Assembly: GCA_045660295.1 (NCBI GenBank) | Contig: JAZRDN010000007.1 | Location: 7,298 to 71,297, forward strand | Direction of reading: 5' to 3' | DNA from: RGIG8775 sp045660295 | Lineage (GTDB): Bacteria; Bacillota; Clostridia; Oscillospirales; CAG-272 | Length of the DNA stretch: 64,000 nt | Part shown: piece after piece, positions 17,047 through 25,986 of the stretch | Layout: each line of letters opens with the position of its first letter | Position numbering within the stretch: the stretch's first letter is position 1 | Notes under the pieces: model-generated | Database searches by the model: none | What the model was told of the DNA's origin: nothing | What the model saw: only the letters and a program-made list of their open reading frames with translations | Translations under genes and position numbers: made by a program

Positions 17047-18588
17047 TCACATCAGCGGCGCGAATATCCTCATTATCGAACGGAAGAACCTCATAAGCAG
17101 GCCGCGTTTACAATCCTCCGCGGTTATCTCACGGCAGACCTCAAGCGTATCGATGAAGTCCTTTTTCACGTCCTCTATGACGGCATCGTCATAAACAAGC
17201 GCGCCGCATTCAAAGTGAAGATAAAGGCTTCTGAAATCAAGGTTTACCGTTCCCACCACCGCTCGCCTTCCGTCGCTGACAAAGGTTTTGGAGTGGATAA
17301 ATCCCGGTGTATATTCGTATATCCTTACCCCCGCCTCCACAAGCGGCTCGTAATAGGAGCGAGTGGTAAAATGAACGAGAAATTTATCTCCGTGATGAGG
17401 TGTGATTATCCTCACGTCCACGCCGCTTTTTGCCGCCAGCCTCAGCGCCGACAGCAGGTCGTCGTCAACGATAAGATAGGGTGTTGTAATGTATAAATAT
17501 TCACGCGAGCCGTTTATCATCTGCTTATAGATGTGCTCGCCGAGACGCTCATTGTCTATGGGGGAGTCGGTATAAGGAAGCACGAAGCCGCCGTTTTCAT
17601 TCTTCTCCGCGTCATCGGGATAATATCCGCGGTAGTCCTCGTCGATACCCTCGCAAAAGCCCCACATCTGCAAGAACATGACCGTAAAACTCCACGCGCC
17701 GTCTCCGCAAAGACGTATAGCGGTATCCTTCCAGTGTCCGAAGCGCTCTATCCCGTTTATATATTCGTCGGCGAGATTTATTCCGCCCGTGTAGGCTATC
17801 TTTCCGTCTATTACCGATATTTTTCGGTGGTCGCGGTTGTTCTGTACCGACGATATAAAGGGAACAAAGGTATTGAACACCGAAATTTTTATTCCCTTTT
17901 TAGCAAGCTCCTCTATTCTGTCGTCCGAAAAGCCGTAAAGACTGCCCATATCGTCGTAAACAAGGCGCACGTCAACTCCCACCGCGGCACGCTCGGTCAG
18001 TATTTCCTCGATAGCGTCCCACATTTTCCCTTCCTTGACTATAAAAAACTCAAGGAAAATATACCGCTCGGCTTTTTTCAAATCCTCGCAAAGCGCCTCG
18101 AACATCTCCTCGCCAAGCCTGTAATAGCTCATTTGAGTGTTTTTGTATATGGGAAAGCCCATATAGCTGTCGGCGTAGCTTATTTGTGTGGAAAACTCGG
18201 GCATTTTCGCCTTTGCCTCATCCACCGCCACCTCGGGAAGCCTGAAAAACTCGGCAGACGCTTTGTTTATCTGCTCGGTGCGCTTATGTAAGCCGCGCCA
18301 GAGGGCGTTACTTTTGTAAAGCAGATAGAACACGCCGCCAAAGAGCGGAAACATAAAAATAAGGAAGGTAAGCGATATCTTATAGGCGGGCTTATTCTTT
18401 GAGATGACCACGTGAAGCTCCACGAAAAAGCTGACGAGATTTGCCGCGTTCATCACTATATCCGACACCATGGAATTTGAGAATATAGTATATCCGATAA
18501 AGGCGAATTGCAACAAAATAAGGAGCGCCACAAGCACTCTCTGTCTCAAAAATCTTCTTATCCACCTCGGCAATCTCAAAAACTTCAC
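17047..18588 (-). CDS. cls: Cardiolipin synthase (phospholipase D family)
   Basis: Joins two phosphatidylglycerol molecules into cardiolipin at the membrane. The 513-residue protein begins with two hydrophobic segments (about 12-60 and 65-90). Two HKD-type motifs follow: NRDHRKISVIDGKIAYTGG in the middle, and FIHSKTFVSDGRRAVVGTVN near the C-terminus. Length and order fit the ClsA family. It is followed by the promoter of T-box leader 2 and appears to be a single-gene unit. Confidence 0.93.
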   Translation of the reverse strand: MKFLRLPRWIRRFLRQRVLVALLILLQFAFIGYTIFSNSMVSDIVMNAANLVSFFVELHVVISKNKPAYKISLTFLIFMFPLFGGVFYLLYKSNALWRGLHKRTEQINKASAEFFRLPEVAVDEAKAKMPEFSTQISYADSYMGFPIYKNTQMSYYRLGEEMFEALCEDLKKAERYIFLEFFIVKEGKMWDAIEEILTERAAVGVDVRLVYDDMGSLYGFSDDRIEELAKKGIKISVFNTFVPFISSVQNNRDHRKISVIDGKIAYTGGINLADEYINGIERFGHWKDTAIRLCGDGAWSFTVMFLQMWGFCEGIDEDYRGYYPDDAEKNENGGFVLPYTDSPIDNERLGEHIYKQMINGSREYLYITTPYLIVDDDLLSALRLAAKSGVDVRIITPHHGDKFLVHFTTRSYYEPLVEAGVRIYEYTPGFIHSKTFVSDGRRAVVGTVNLDFRSLYLHFECGALVYDDAVIEDVKKDFIDTLEVCREITAEDCKRGLLMRFFRSIMRIFAPLM

Positions 18589-18726
18589 CCTCTCCGCTTG
18601 AAAAATTCACATATGTGTGGTAAAATGAATACGATAAATTATAATACCATCATTTTTACCCCGCTTCAATAGCTTTTATGAAAAATTAACCAAACAAAAG
18701 AAATTTTTTTACAAACGGAGGCATTT

Positions 18727-19668
18727 ATGACACGTGAGCCAATGTTGATAAACGAACTCATAAAAGAGGCTTCCTCTCCCGCGCGTTTTGTAGCCGAGAG
18801 CGAAGCGGAATACGAAAAAAAGCTGTCTGATACGGCAAATGAAATAGCAAAGAACGCCGACGAGCATCCGTTTATACTCATTTCGGGACCCTCGGGCTCT
18901 GGAAAGACCACCAGTGCCCTTAAGCTTGAGGAGCGCCTTGATAAAATGGGCTTTGAGACCCACATTCTGTCGCTTGACAACTATTTTCACCCCATAACCG
19001 ACGACGAGCGCCCGCTTTTCGAGGCGCACAAGCTTGACCTTGAAGCCCCCGCGAGAGTTGACACAGACCTGCTTAACAGCCAGCTCCGCGCCATTATGGA
19101 AGGCGAGGATGTAGCGGTGCCTCGCTTCAACTTTGTGACGAACCTGCGTGAGGTAGGCGACAGAAGGCTGAAGCTCCGCAAGGGCGAGCTGATAATCTTA
19201 GAGGGTATCCATTCGCTCAATCCCTCTGTAATAGAGAACGCCGAGGACTTCAGCACCAGAATATACGTCAGCGTCCGCTCACGAATAGAGCACACAAAAA
19301 AGGGCGAGAGCTACCTGCTTCACCCCTCAAAAATAAGGCTGGCGAGACGCATGATCCGTGACGGGCGCACCAGAAACCGCAATCCCTCGGCGGTGGTCTC
19401 ACTTTACGACAGCGTGGAGCGCGGAGAAAACCTCTATATAATGCCCTACAAGCACCGCGCCGACTTCGACATCGACACCTTTATTCCGTATGAACCATGT
19501 ATTTACAAGTCTTTGCTCCCCGCCTCGCTTCCCGATGACGAGGCAAAGCACCCGTGGCTGACCGAGCTTTTTGAGGTGCTTGGCGAGATTCCCGCAATAC
19601 CCCCCGAACTTGTACCGACGGAGTCGCTTTTGCGCGAATTTATCGGAGGAGGCAAATACGGAGACTGA
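18727..19668 (+). CDS. Uridine kinase-like nucleoside kinase
   Basis: A 313-residue P-loop kinase of the phosphoribulokinase/uridine kinase family: ISGPSGSGKTTSALKLEERL near residue 57, SLDNYFHPI and LIILEGIHSLNP (Walker B region), and the lid RRMIRDGRTRNRNPS. In Clostridia such proteins often act on uridine/cytidine. The TGS domain found in longer relatives is absent. ATG follows an AACGGAGGC ribosome-binding site. The exact substrate is not provable here. Confidence 0.82.
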   Translation: MTREPMLINELIKEASSPARFVAESEAEYEKKLSDTANEIAKNADEHPFILISGPSGSGKTTSALKLEERLDKMGFETHILSLDNYFHPITDDERPLFEAHKLDLEAPARVDTDLLNSQLRAIMEGEDVAVPRFNFVTNLREVGDRRLKLRKGELIILEGIHSLNPSVIENAEDFSTRIYVSVRSRIEHTKKGESYLLHPSKIRLARRMIRDGRTRNRNPSAVVSLYDSVERGENLYIMPYKHRADFDIDTFIPYEPCIYKSLLPASLPDDEAKHPWLTELFEVLGEIPAIPPELVPTESLLREFIGGGKYGD

Positions 19669-19689
19669 CAAAATACTGAATTTTCACAA

Positions 19690-19971
19690 ATGAATTTCAT
19701 TATGACAGCAAGTTACAAACGAGTGAAGCTTGCTTGCTACGCAAGCAACGTCACCATGTCTATCGTGGGCAATCTTTCGCCCGTTCTCTTTCTTACCTTT
19801 ACTATAAACGAGAGCTCCAAAGCGGCGCAAATTGCCGCGGACATGGGACTAACGCCCGACAGACCGGGCATGAAATGCGGAATACTTGTGGGAATGCTGT
19901 TCTCGCTTGTAGCGGTTTTCGTGTATTTGAGGATAATGAAAACGCAGAAAAATTTTGTAGCTGAAAAATAA
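19690..19971 (+). pseudogene. MFS transporter with large internal deletion
   Basis: Only 93 codons remain. The first part (KRVKLACYASNVTMSIVGNL) looks like the first transmembrane helix of a major facilitator transporter of about 400 residues. After SPVLFLTFTINESSK it jumps to what looks like the C-terminal end of such a protein (GMKCGILVGMLFSLVAVFVY). The frame stays open across the joint, so an in-frame deletion of roughly 300 codons is the simplest reading. It may still be translated as a two-helix protein. Confidence 0.6.
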
Positions 19972-19983
19972 ATTTTATAGCTG

Positions 19984-20012
19984 AACGGCGAAGGGTTTAC
20001 CCCCGCCGTTTC
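19984..20012 (+). terminator. Putative terminator
   Basis: AACGGCG / CGCCGTT stem with a 13-nt loop and following T-rich run, 12 bases after the deleted MFS gene. Confidence 0.6.
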
Positions 20013-20108
20013 TTTTTGCGCCGTGCAAACAAAAATTTCCACCTACTGTTTACGTCTCCACTCGCGTGGCAAAAATAGTATAAGAAATCAGAGGAAAGGA
20101 GCTTTTAT

Positions 20109-20966
20109 ATGTCAAACACCGATTTACCTCGCACCGAAATATCCGCCTTTAAAAAGTCAAAGGACTTTCTTATATGCGTTGACAGCGACGGCTGCGCCAT
20201 GGACTCAATGAACGTAAAGCACTTAAAGTGCTTTGGTCCGCTGATGATAAAGGAGTGGGAGCTTTACAGGTGGGAACACGATATCCTTGAAATATGGAAC
20301 GAAATAAATCTTTACACAAAGACACGCGGAGTCAATCGCTTCAGGGGGCTTGCGCTGACCCTTAAGGCGGTCAACGAGCGCTTTCACCCGATAGCCGAGA
20401 TAGGACATCTGCTGTTCTGGTCGGAGCGCGGCAGGGGGCTTTCAAACGACTCGCTGAGGCGAGAAATTGCCGACAATCCCGACATCGGGATATTAAAAAA
20501 AGCCCTCTCGTGGAGCACAGAGGTCAACCGCGCCATAGAATCGCTTGGCGAAGACGAGATATTGCCGTTTGAGGGGGTAAAGGCAGGTCTTCGGCAAGCG
20601 AGTGAATTTGCCGATATTGCCGTGGTTTCGGGAGCTAACGCCGACGCGCTTATCCACGAGTGGTGCAAGCATGGGTTGGCAAAGCACGCCGACCTGCTTC
20701 TGTCGCAAAGTGCGGGAAGCAAGTCCTTTTGCATTGGCGAGCTTGTAAAAAAGGGCTATTCACCGCACAAAGTGCTTATGTGCGGTGACGCCGTAGGAGA
20801 CCTTGAGGCGGCAGATGCAAACGGAGTATTCTTCTTCCCTGTTCTCGTGCGCCGAGAGCGCGAAAGCTGGGACGAATTCCCCCAAGCCCTGAAAAAGCTG
20901 TCAAGCGGCGATTACGTTCAATACGGCGAAAAAAAGAAAGCCGAATTTTTAAATAATCTGAGCTAA
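20109..20966 (+). CDS. HAD-superfamily hydrolase
   Basis: A 285-residue cytoplasmic phosphatase-like protein. Motif I is VDSDGCAMDS near residue 23, where the usual DxDG is seen as DSDG. The C-terminal motif III/IV region reads KVLMCGDAVGDLEAA, and VVSGANADAL may correspond to motif II. It lies 13 bases before the GH3 gene, suggesting a sugar-phosphate role in the same unit. No specific substrate can be assigned. Confidence 0.82.
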   Translation: MSNTDLPRTEISAFKKSKDFLICVDSDGCAMDSMNVKHLKCFGPLMIKEWELYRWEHDILEIWNEINLYTKTRGVNRFRGLALTLKAVNERFHPIAEIGHLLFWSERGRGLSNDSLRREIADNPDIGILKKALSWSTEVNRAIESLGEDEILPFEGVKAGLRQASEFADIAVVSGANADALIHEWCKHGLAKHADLLLSQSAGSKSFCIGELVKKGYSPHKVLMCGDAVGDLEAADANGVFFFPVLVRRERESWDEFPQALKKLSSGDYVQYGEKKKAEFLNNLS

Positions 20967-20979
20967 TAAGGAGTTAAAA

Positions 20980-22749
20980 ATGGTAGATCTCAAAGCAAAG
21001 CCCTACTGCCTTTCAGACGACGGCATCGAATGGGTCAACTCAACAATAAGCGCTATGACCGACGAGGAAAAGGTGGGACAGCTCTTTTTTCAGCTGACCG
21101 CGTCAACCGACGAGGAATATTTAAAGGAGCTGATGAACAAATATCATCTTGGCGGTTGCCGATACAACGCCATGCCCGCCGAGAAGGTACGCAAGCAAAA
21201 CGAAATTCTCCAAAAACACGCAAGGATACCGCTTTTTATAGCCTGCAACACAGAGACGGGCGGCAACGGGGCGTGCACTGACGGCACGTATATCGGAAGC
21301 GGTATAAAGATAGGCGCTACGGGCAACGCCGAATACGCCCGCGCGCTTGGCAAATACGCCAACGAGGAAGCGGCGGCGATAGGCTGCAACATGGCGTTCG
21401 CCCCCGTATGCGACATTCACCTCAACTGGGAGAACACCGAGATAGTCTCAAGAGCCTTTGGCAACGATGCCGAGCGAGTAGCAGAAATGAGCCGAGCCTA
21501 CGTTGAGGGCGCGCACTCGGTAGAGGGCTTCGCATCGGTGGCAAAGCACTTTCCCGGCAACGGCTTGGACTTCCGCGACGCCCACATCTCAAACAACGTG
21601 AACCCAACGGGCGAAAAGGAATGGTTTGAGACCTTTGGAAGGGTTTACAAGACGCTTTTTGAAGCTGGAGTAGACGCGGTCATGGGCGGTCACATAATGA
21701 TGCCCACCTATATGCGTGAGCTTTACCCCGACATAAAGGACGATGATATCCTGCCCGCCACGCTCTGCCGTGAGATAATGACAGAGCTTTTGCGCCACAG
21801 ACTGGGCTTTAACGGAATGGTTGTGTCCGATGCCAGCCACATGGTGGCAATGACCAACCGAATGAAGCGCCGAGACATGCTCCCCGCGTGCATCAACGCG
21901 GGCTGCGACATGTTCCTTTTCTTCAACGACCCGGACGAGGATTTCGAGTGTATGCTTTCGGCTTACAAAAGCGGTGTCATCACCGAGGAACGCATGACCG
22001 AAGCGCTTACGCGTATACTCGGGCTTAAGGCGAAAATGGGCTTGCACAAAAAGCCCAAGGACGGGCTTGTGTCAAGCGCCGAGCCGTCCGCCGCTCTCGG
22101 CAAGCCCGAATACAGAGAAATCGCCGAAAGCATAAGCCGTGACAGTATCACGCTGGTAAAGTACAAGGACGAGGGCGTTCTTCCGCTGACACCCGAGAAA
22201 TACAAGCGCGTTATGATAGTTTACGTCAAGGGAGCGGCAGGACCTATGGACGCTTTTATAAAGATGGCAACGGGTGACAACGCCAAATCCAACCCCGCCG
22301 AGGAATTGCGCGACAGGCTCATTGCTCGCGGATTTGACGCCTTTATTTACGAAAGTCCCTTGGAAGCAATGAAGAAGAAGATTGCCGAGGGCGAAAAGCC
22401 GAGTCTTAACCTCTATTTCGCGGGCAAAAACTCAATAAGCGATTTTGTTTCGGGGCAGGATATAGTCATCACACTGTTTGACGTAACGGTAGGCAGACCC
22501 AGCTTTGGCATGTCAAAGGGTGGCGGTGAGATACCCTGGTACGTTTTTGAGCTTCCTGTAATAGCAATAAGCGTAAACGCACCAACCATGCTTGCCGATA
22601 TTCCGCAAGCGCGCACCTATATCAACGCCTACGACTCAAAGCCCCACACCCTTGACGCGCTTGTTGACAAGCTCACAAGCTCTCCCGATGCGTTCACGGG
22701 AAAAGACCCTATCGACAGTTTTTGCGGCATATGGGATACGAAAATTTAA
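20980..22749 (+). CDS. Glycoside hydrolase family 3 (NagZ-like)
   Basis: A 589-residue enzyme related to beta-N-acetylhexosaminidases. The GH3 barrel covers about residues 15-350, with VAKHFPGNGLDFRDAHIS and the nucleophile region GFNGMVVSDASHMVAM. The C-terminal part (about 390-580) looks like the GH3 second domain. No signal peptide is visible, so it probably acts in the cytoplasm, for example in cell-wall sugar recycling. It is co-directional with the HAD gene 13 bases upstream. Confidence 0.87.
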   Translation: MVDLKAKPYCLSDDGIEWVNSTISAMTDEEKVGQLFFQLTASTDEEYLKELMNKYHLGGCRYNAMPAEKVRKQNEILQKHARIPLFIACNTETGGNGACTDGTYIGSGIKIGATGNAEYARALGKYANEEAAAIGCNMAFAPVCDIHLNWENTEIVSRAFGNDAERVAEMSRAYVEGAHSVEGFASVAKHFPGNGLDFRDAHISNNVNPTGEKEWFETFGRVYKTLFEAGVDAVMGGHIMMPTYMRELYPDIKDDDILPATLCREIMTELLRHRLGFNGMVVSDASHMVAMTNRMKRRDMLPACINAGCDMFLFFNDPDEDFECMLSAYKSGVITEERMTEALTRILGLKAKMGLHKKPKDGLVSSAEPSAALGKPEYREIAESISRDSITLVKYKDEGVLPLTPEKYKRVMIVYVKGAAGPMDAFIKMATGDNAKSNPAEELRDRLIARGFDAFIYESPLEAMKKKIAEGEKPSLNLYFAGKNSISDFVSGQDIVITLFDVTVGRPSFGMSKGGGEIPWYVFELPVIAISVNAPTMLADIPQARTYINAYDSKPHTLDALVDKLTSSPDAFTGKDPIDSFCGIWDTKI

Positions 22750-22755
22750 TTATAA

Positions 22756-22790
22756 AAAGGGGCTGTCTTACAAGAGCACAGCCCCACACT
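22756..22790 (+). terminator. Hairpin downstream of the GH3 gene
   Basis: GGGGCTGT / ACAGCCCC stem with an 11-nt loop shortly after the GH3 stop codon. The T run is weak, so termination may be partial. Confidence 0.5.
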
Positions 22791-22859
22791 TGTATTATGC
22801 GGCAGATTATTATTTTTCGATGTTTTGACAAAAAATTTGACAAAATTTTCATAGTTGTC

Positions 22860-22888
22860 TTGACGGAAAGCCTGTGATGTGGTATACT
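22860..22888 (+). promoter_or_regulatory. Sigma-A promoter of hpt
   Basis: TTGACG (22860-22865), 17-bp spacer, TATACT (22883-22888), 84 bases before the hpt start. Confidence 0.8.
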
Positions 22889-22972
22889 TAACTCATCTAT
22901 TTACAAATTACGGAGCGAAATTTATAAACGTGGACGTTACGTCTGATGAATAATTTAAAGGAGTTTTCGGAT

Positions 22973-23533
22973 ATGGACAAGATTCAAGGAATCAAGGATT
23001 TTGAAAGCAGAATCAAAAGAATCCTCATCACAGAGGAAGAAATCGACGCCGCTACAAAGAAGGTGGGCAAGGAAATAGACGCACTGTACGACGGACGCCC
23101 GATACTGCTTGTAAGCATTCTCAAGGGCTCGTTCGTATTTATGTCAGACCTCTGCCGCGCGGTCTCTGTTCCCTGCGAGGTAGGCTTTATGTGCGCGAAA
23201 AGCTATTACAACGGCACTGTCTCGTCGGGCACAGTACAAATCACAATGGACCTTGAGCAGGACATAAGCAAATATCACGTTGTAATCGTAGAGGACATTG
23301 TGGACACGGGAAGAACACTTAACGACGTTGTGGCGCTTCTTAAGAAACGCAACCCTCTTTCGATAAGGGTCGTAACACTCTTGGACAAGCCCTCAAGACG
23401 CTTGGTGGACTTCAATGCCGATATAGCTCTGTTCACCATTCCCGACCATTTTGTTATTGGCTACGGGCTTGATTGCGGCGAGCTTTACCGCAACCTTCCC
23501 TACATAGCAGAGTATAATCAGGACGTAAAGTAA
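22973..23533 (+). CDS. hpt: Hypoxanthine phosphoribosyltransferase
   Basis: Salvages hypoxanthine/guanine with PRPP to IMP/GMP. The 186-residue protein has the PRPP-binding motif VVIVEDIVDTGRTL, the early LVSILKGSFVFMSDL segment, and the C-terminal FVIGYGLDCGELYRNLPY. Two in-frame ATGs exist. The one at 22973 is preceded by AAAGGAG at good spacing and is chosen over 22946. Confidence 0.95.
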   Translation: MDKIQGIKDFESRIKRILITEEEIDAATKKVGKEIDALYDGRPILLVSILKGSFVFMSDLCRAVSVPCEVGFMCAKSYYNGTVSSGTVQITMDLEQDISKYHVVIVEDIVDTGRTLNDVVALLKKRNPLSIRVVTLLDKPSRRLVDFNADIALFTIPDHFVIGYGLDCGELYRNLPYIAEYNQDVK

Positions 23534-23544
23534 GATTGGATAGG

Positions 23545-23577
23545 CAAAGCGCTCGCTTTTTGCGAGCGCTTTGTTTT
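23545..23577 (+). terminator. Terminator after hpt
   Basis: AAAGCGCTCGC / GCGAGCGCTTT perfect stem with T-rich loop and tail, 12 bases after the hpt stop. Confidence 0.88.
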
Positions 23578-23871
23578 GATATGCGTTTGTACGCTATATT
23601 AAATTTGGTATATTGTATAGGATATCGCCCCCTGCGAGTTTCTTCACCCAACAAAAATCGGTAGCCGAGTCGTTAAGACTCGGCTACATTTTGCGTTATT
23701 CACGTCAAGACTTGTATCGCCGATCACGGGAAGCTGAAGCTCGAGAGAATTACAGTTACCGATTGTCAATTGTGCAATATAATATATATACCATATACAA
23801 ATTGTGCAAAATGCACAGAAACACAATCAAAGAGGCTGAGTCAAAAACTCAGCCTCCACCTGTAATCTATC
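23578..23871. other. Intergenic region with two hairpins
   Basis: Contains no convincing gene. A stem GTAGCCGAGTC / GACTCGGCTAC sits at 23661-23687. A stem GAGGCTGAGT / ACTCAGCCTC at 23832-23856 ends in TTTG on the minus strand and probably terminates the 23872-24621 gene. Confidence 0.65.
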
Positions 23872-24621
23872 CTATGAATTTGTGTTTTGGGCGTTTTCAA
23901 GAAGCGCCTTTACCTTTGGGTCATCCATTCTGATCTTGCAAAAAAGCTCCGCAAGCTCAAGGAGCGGTAATTCCAAATCAGAAACGGTCATAGTGCGTGT
24001 AAGCAAAGTTCCCTTCTTTCGCGTCACGTTGTATTCGTTGACCTGCTCAACCAAAATCATTTTCCATGAATCTTGCATTCCTTGAGAGCCGGCAATTATC
24101 TGACAAACCGAAGATGCGTCTATTTTGCTCTTTGAAGAAACAGCCACCTTATTAAGGTTATCCATAAGAACCTGCCTGTTCCACGAGCATTGGTGCATAA
24201 TAAACGCAAGATTGTTTCCAAATCTAATGTTTTCAGGCTTCTTTTTACTGCTCGGATCGCGGCTTTGTAGCTTGTTCTTGATGAATCTGTTCATGTTGTT
24301 GAAGAAGCTGGCGTATTCCTCGGAGGTAAGCTGTGACATAACGTCGTCAAAAAGCTCTCTGACCTCCTCCTCGCTTCGAGGCGTGCGCGCCGAGGCTCTT
24401 TTGAGGCTCACAGACGAAATCGACTCCGCAGAGCAAAGCCCGAACAGCCCCGCAACCTCATGGGCATATATGCCGCCCAGATCACGGAACAGCCTAAGCT
24501 CCTCACCCGCAAGCGCGTCAGCGGCAAACGACCAATAGACAAACGCGCGTTTCTGATCCATCATAACGCCGTCACCTTCCGCATATTTTCGCCCGAGCTT
24601 TATCCAGTCATTCTTGTTCAT
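23872..24621 (-). CDS. Unrecognised protein with Sel1-like N-terminus
   Basis: 249 residues with no confident family. The first 40 residues (LGRKYAEGDGVMMDQKRAFVYW) fit one Sel1/TPR-like repeat. The rest is predicted mainly helical and soluble. It follows the Vps4-like gene in the same direction but is cut off from it by a strong terminator (24704-24726). It has its own sigma-A promoter, so it is a neighbour rather than a certain operon member. A hairpin terminator follows at 23832-23856. Confidence 0.6.
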   Translation of the reverse strand: MNKNDWIKLGRKYAEGDGVMMDQKRAFVYWSFAADALAGEELRLFRDLGGIYAHEVAGLFGLCSAESISSVSLKRASARTPRSEEEVRELFDDVMSQLTSEEYASFFNNMNRFIKNKLQSRDPSSKKKPENIRFGNNLAFIMHQCSWNRQVLMDNLNKVAVSSKSKIDASSVCQIIAGSQGMQDSWKMILVEQVNEYNVTRKKGTLLTRTMTVSDLELPLLELAELFCKIRMDDPKVKALLENAQNTNS

Positions 24622-24661
24622 ATCATTCTTCCGTCCTTGTTGTTAATAGAAATCTTCTGTC

Positions 24662-24690
24662 ATTGTATCACATTATCCGACATTTTTCAA
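24662..24690 (-). promoter_or_regulatory. Sigma-A promoter of the Sel1-like gene
   Basis: Minus strand: TTGAAA (24685-24690), 17-bp spacer, TACAAT (24662-24667). The TTAAGTGCACTTAA palindrome found at nearby promoters is absent here. Confidence 0.75.
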
Positions 24691-24703
24691 GGGGTAATTT
24701 ACT

Positions 24704-24726
24704 AAAAAAGCCCCCGAAGGGGCTTT
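24704..24726 (-). terminator. Terminator after the Vps4-like gene
   Basis: Minus strand: AAAGCCCC / GGGGCTTT with a 4-nt loop followed by six T, 24 bases after the stop of the AAA ATPase gene. Confidence 0.9.
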
Positions 24727-24750
24727 AGTCAGTTAAGGTTTTTTGGAGGT

Positions 24751-25953
24751 TTATTTGCGCTGTGCCAGATATTTCTGGTACACCATCAAATCTGTTTTGG
24801 GTGTCTTATAACCCTTTTCTTCATTGTACTTGATGTACTCGCCAAGCTCGTCGCCCTTTATACTCTTTGGGGAGTGGGCGATGACATCGTTGACGTCCTC
24901 GGTCGTAACCACCGAGGCTACGCCCGTCTCGTAATGTCTGAACAATGGTCTGTCGCCGATCCTCTCGCATATGGTAGAGATATCAGCCGAGCTATATCCC
25001 TCAAGGAAGTCAGCTATTGTGTCAAGGTTAACGTTGGAAGCAAGGGGCGGAACTCCGCCGCCAAGGCTCTTTTTAACAAGAAATCTTCTCGCTTCCTGAT
25101 CGGGCAAGCCCACGTAGACCTGAGTATCAAGACGCTTACCGCGAAGGATAGCCGAGTCAATGCTGTCGGGGCGGTTTGTGGTTGCCACAAACACGATGCT
25201 ACGGTCGGTATTAGCCTTTACCATAGCGTCAATTCCCTGCAAAAGCTCGTTTACTACACGGTTCATTTCGCCGTCCGCACCCTCGGTGCTCTTTGAGCGC
25301 TTACCCGCGATCGCGTCAAACTCGTCAACGAACGCCAGAATCCTTGGCGAATCGTCGGCAATGATGCTATCCATATAAGCCTTGATATTGCGTATAGACT
25401 GTCCTAAACGGGAATCAATTATCTCACTCGCCTTGCAACGGTGCATAGACATGTCAAGCTCGTTGGCAAGAGCCTCGGCAAACATGGTCTTTCCCGTACC
25501 GGGAGGTCCGTACAAAAGCAACTGTATCGTGCGGCTGGGCTTCTTCTTGTACATGCCCATGACCTCGGGGTGATTGATAGGACCAATTACCTTGTTTCTG
25601 AGCAGAGCCTTTACGTCGTCAAGACCGGCGATGTCGCTGAAGCGGATCTCGCTTCTGGTGGTTTCGGCAGCGAACTTGGGCGCCCTATCGTCATCCGCGT
25701 CCTGCGCGGAAACCGAAACGTGAGCGTTTCTGAGTCCCTCAAGACGAGCTGCCCAAAGATTCATTTTCTGCTTATAAATGTTACGCAGGTAGTCCTTTTC
25801 GCCTTTATCCTCAGCAATACGGGCGGCAAGCTGATAGGCTTTGGAAGCCGCCTCACGCGCCGCATCATACTGCTTACCGTTGATGGCGTTATTATAAGCC
25901 ACCTCACATTCGCCAATCAGACGATTGACTTTTTCATAGTAGTATTCAGCCAT
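24751..25953 (-). CDS. Vps4-like AAA ATPase with MIT-like N-terminal domain
   Basis: A 400-residue ATPase. Residues 1-75 are three predicted helices with the A/Y periodicity of MIT domains (AYNNAINGKQYDAAREAASK). Residues 100-340 form a single AAA module of the meiotic/Vps4 clade: SDIAGLDDVKALL, Walker A GPPGTGKT (149-156), pore-loop-like SRLGQS (181-186), Walker B FVDEFDA (DE at 210-211), sensor-1 ATTNRP (N260), and RGKRLD in the arginine-finger region. A C-terminal helix follows. The start at 25953 is preceded by GGAGAGAAGG and preferred to an upstream TTG. In eukaryotes and archaea this layout disassembles ESCRT-III filaments. The gene directly follows two Snf7-like genes. FtsH or proteasome-type AAA roles are less likely because no protease or OB part is present. 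Confidence 0.75.
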   Translation of the reverse strand: MAEYYYEKVNRLIGECEVAYNNAINGKQYDAAREAASKAYQLAARIAEDKGEKDYLRNIYKQKMNLWAARLEGLRNAHVSVSAQDADDDRAPKFAAETTRSEIRFSDIAGLDDVKALLRNKVIGPINHPEVMGMYKKKPSRTIQLLLYGPPGTGKTMFAEALANELDMSMHRCKASEIIDSRLGQSIRNIKAYMDSIIADDSPRILAFVDEFDAIAGKRSKSTEGADGEMNRVVNELLQGIDAMVKANTDRSIVFVATTNRPDSIDSAILRGKRLDTQVYVGLPDQEARRFLVKKSLGGGVPPLASNVNLDTIADFLEGYSSADISTICERIGDRPLFRHYETGVASVVTTEDVNDVIAHSPKSIKGDELGEYIKYNEEKGYKTPKTDLMVYQKYLAQRK

Positions 25954-25986
25954 AGTACCTTCTCTCCGTAAAAACAACAGCCGATA

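Noticed and set aside
20213..20231. Palindrome AGCACTTAAAGTGCT resembling the operator near 27911
   Set aside because: It lies inside the HAD gene coding region without a promoter at the matching distance, and its core differs from TTAAGTGCACTTAA.
23872..24621. Inclusion of the Sel1-like gene in the ESCRT-like operon
   Set aside because: A strong terminator and a separate promoter without the shared palindrome lie between it and the ATPase gene. It is treated as a neighbour only.
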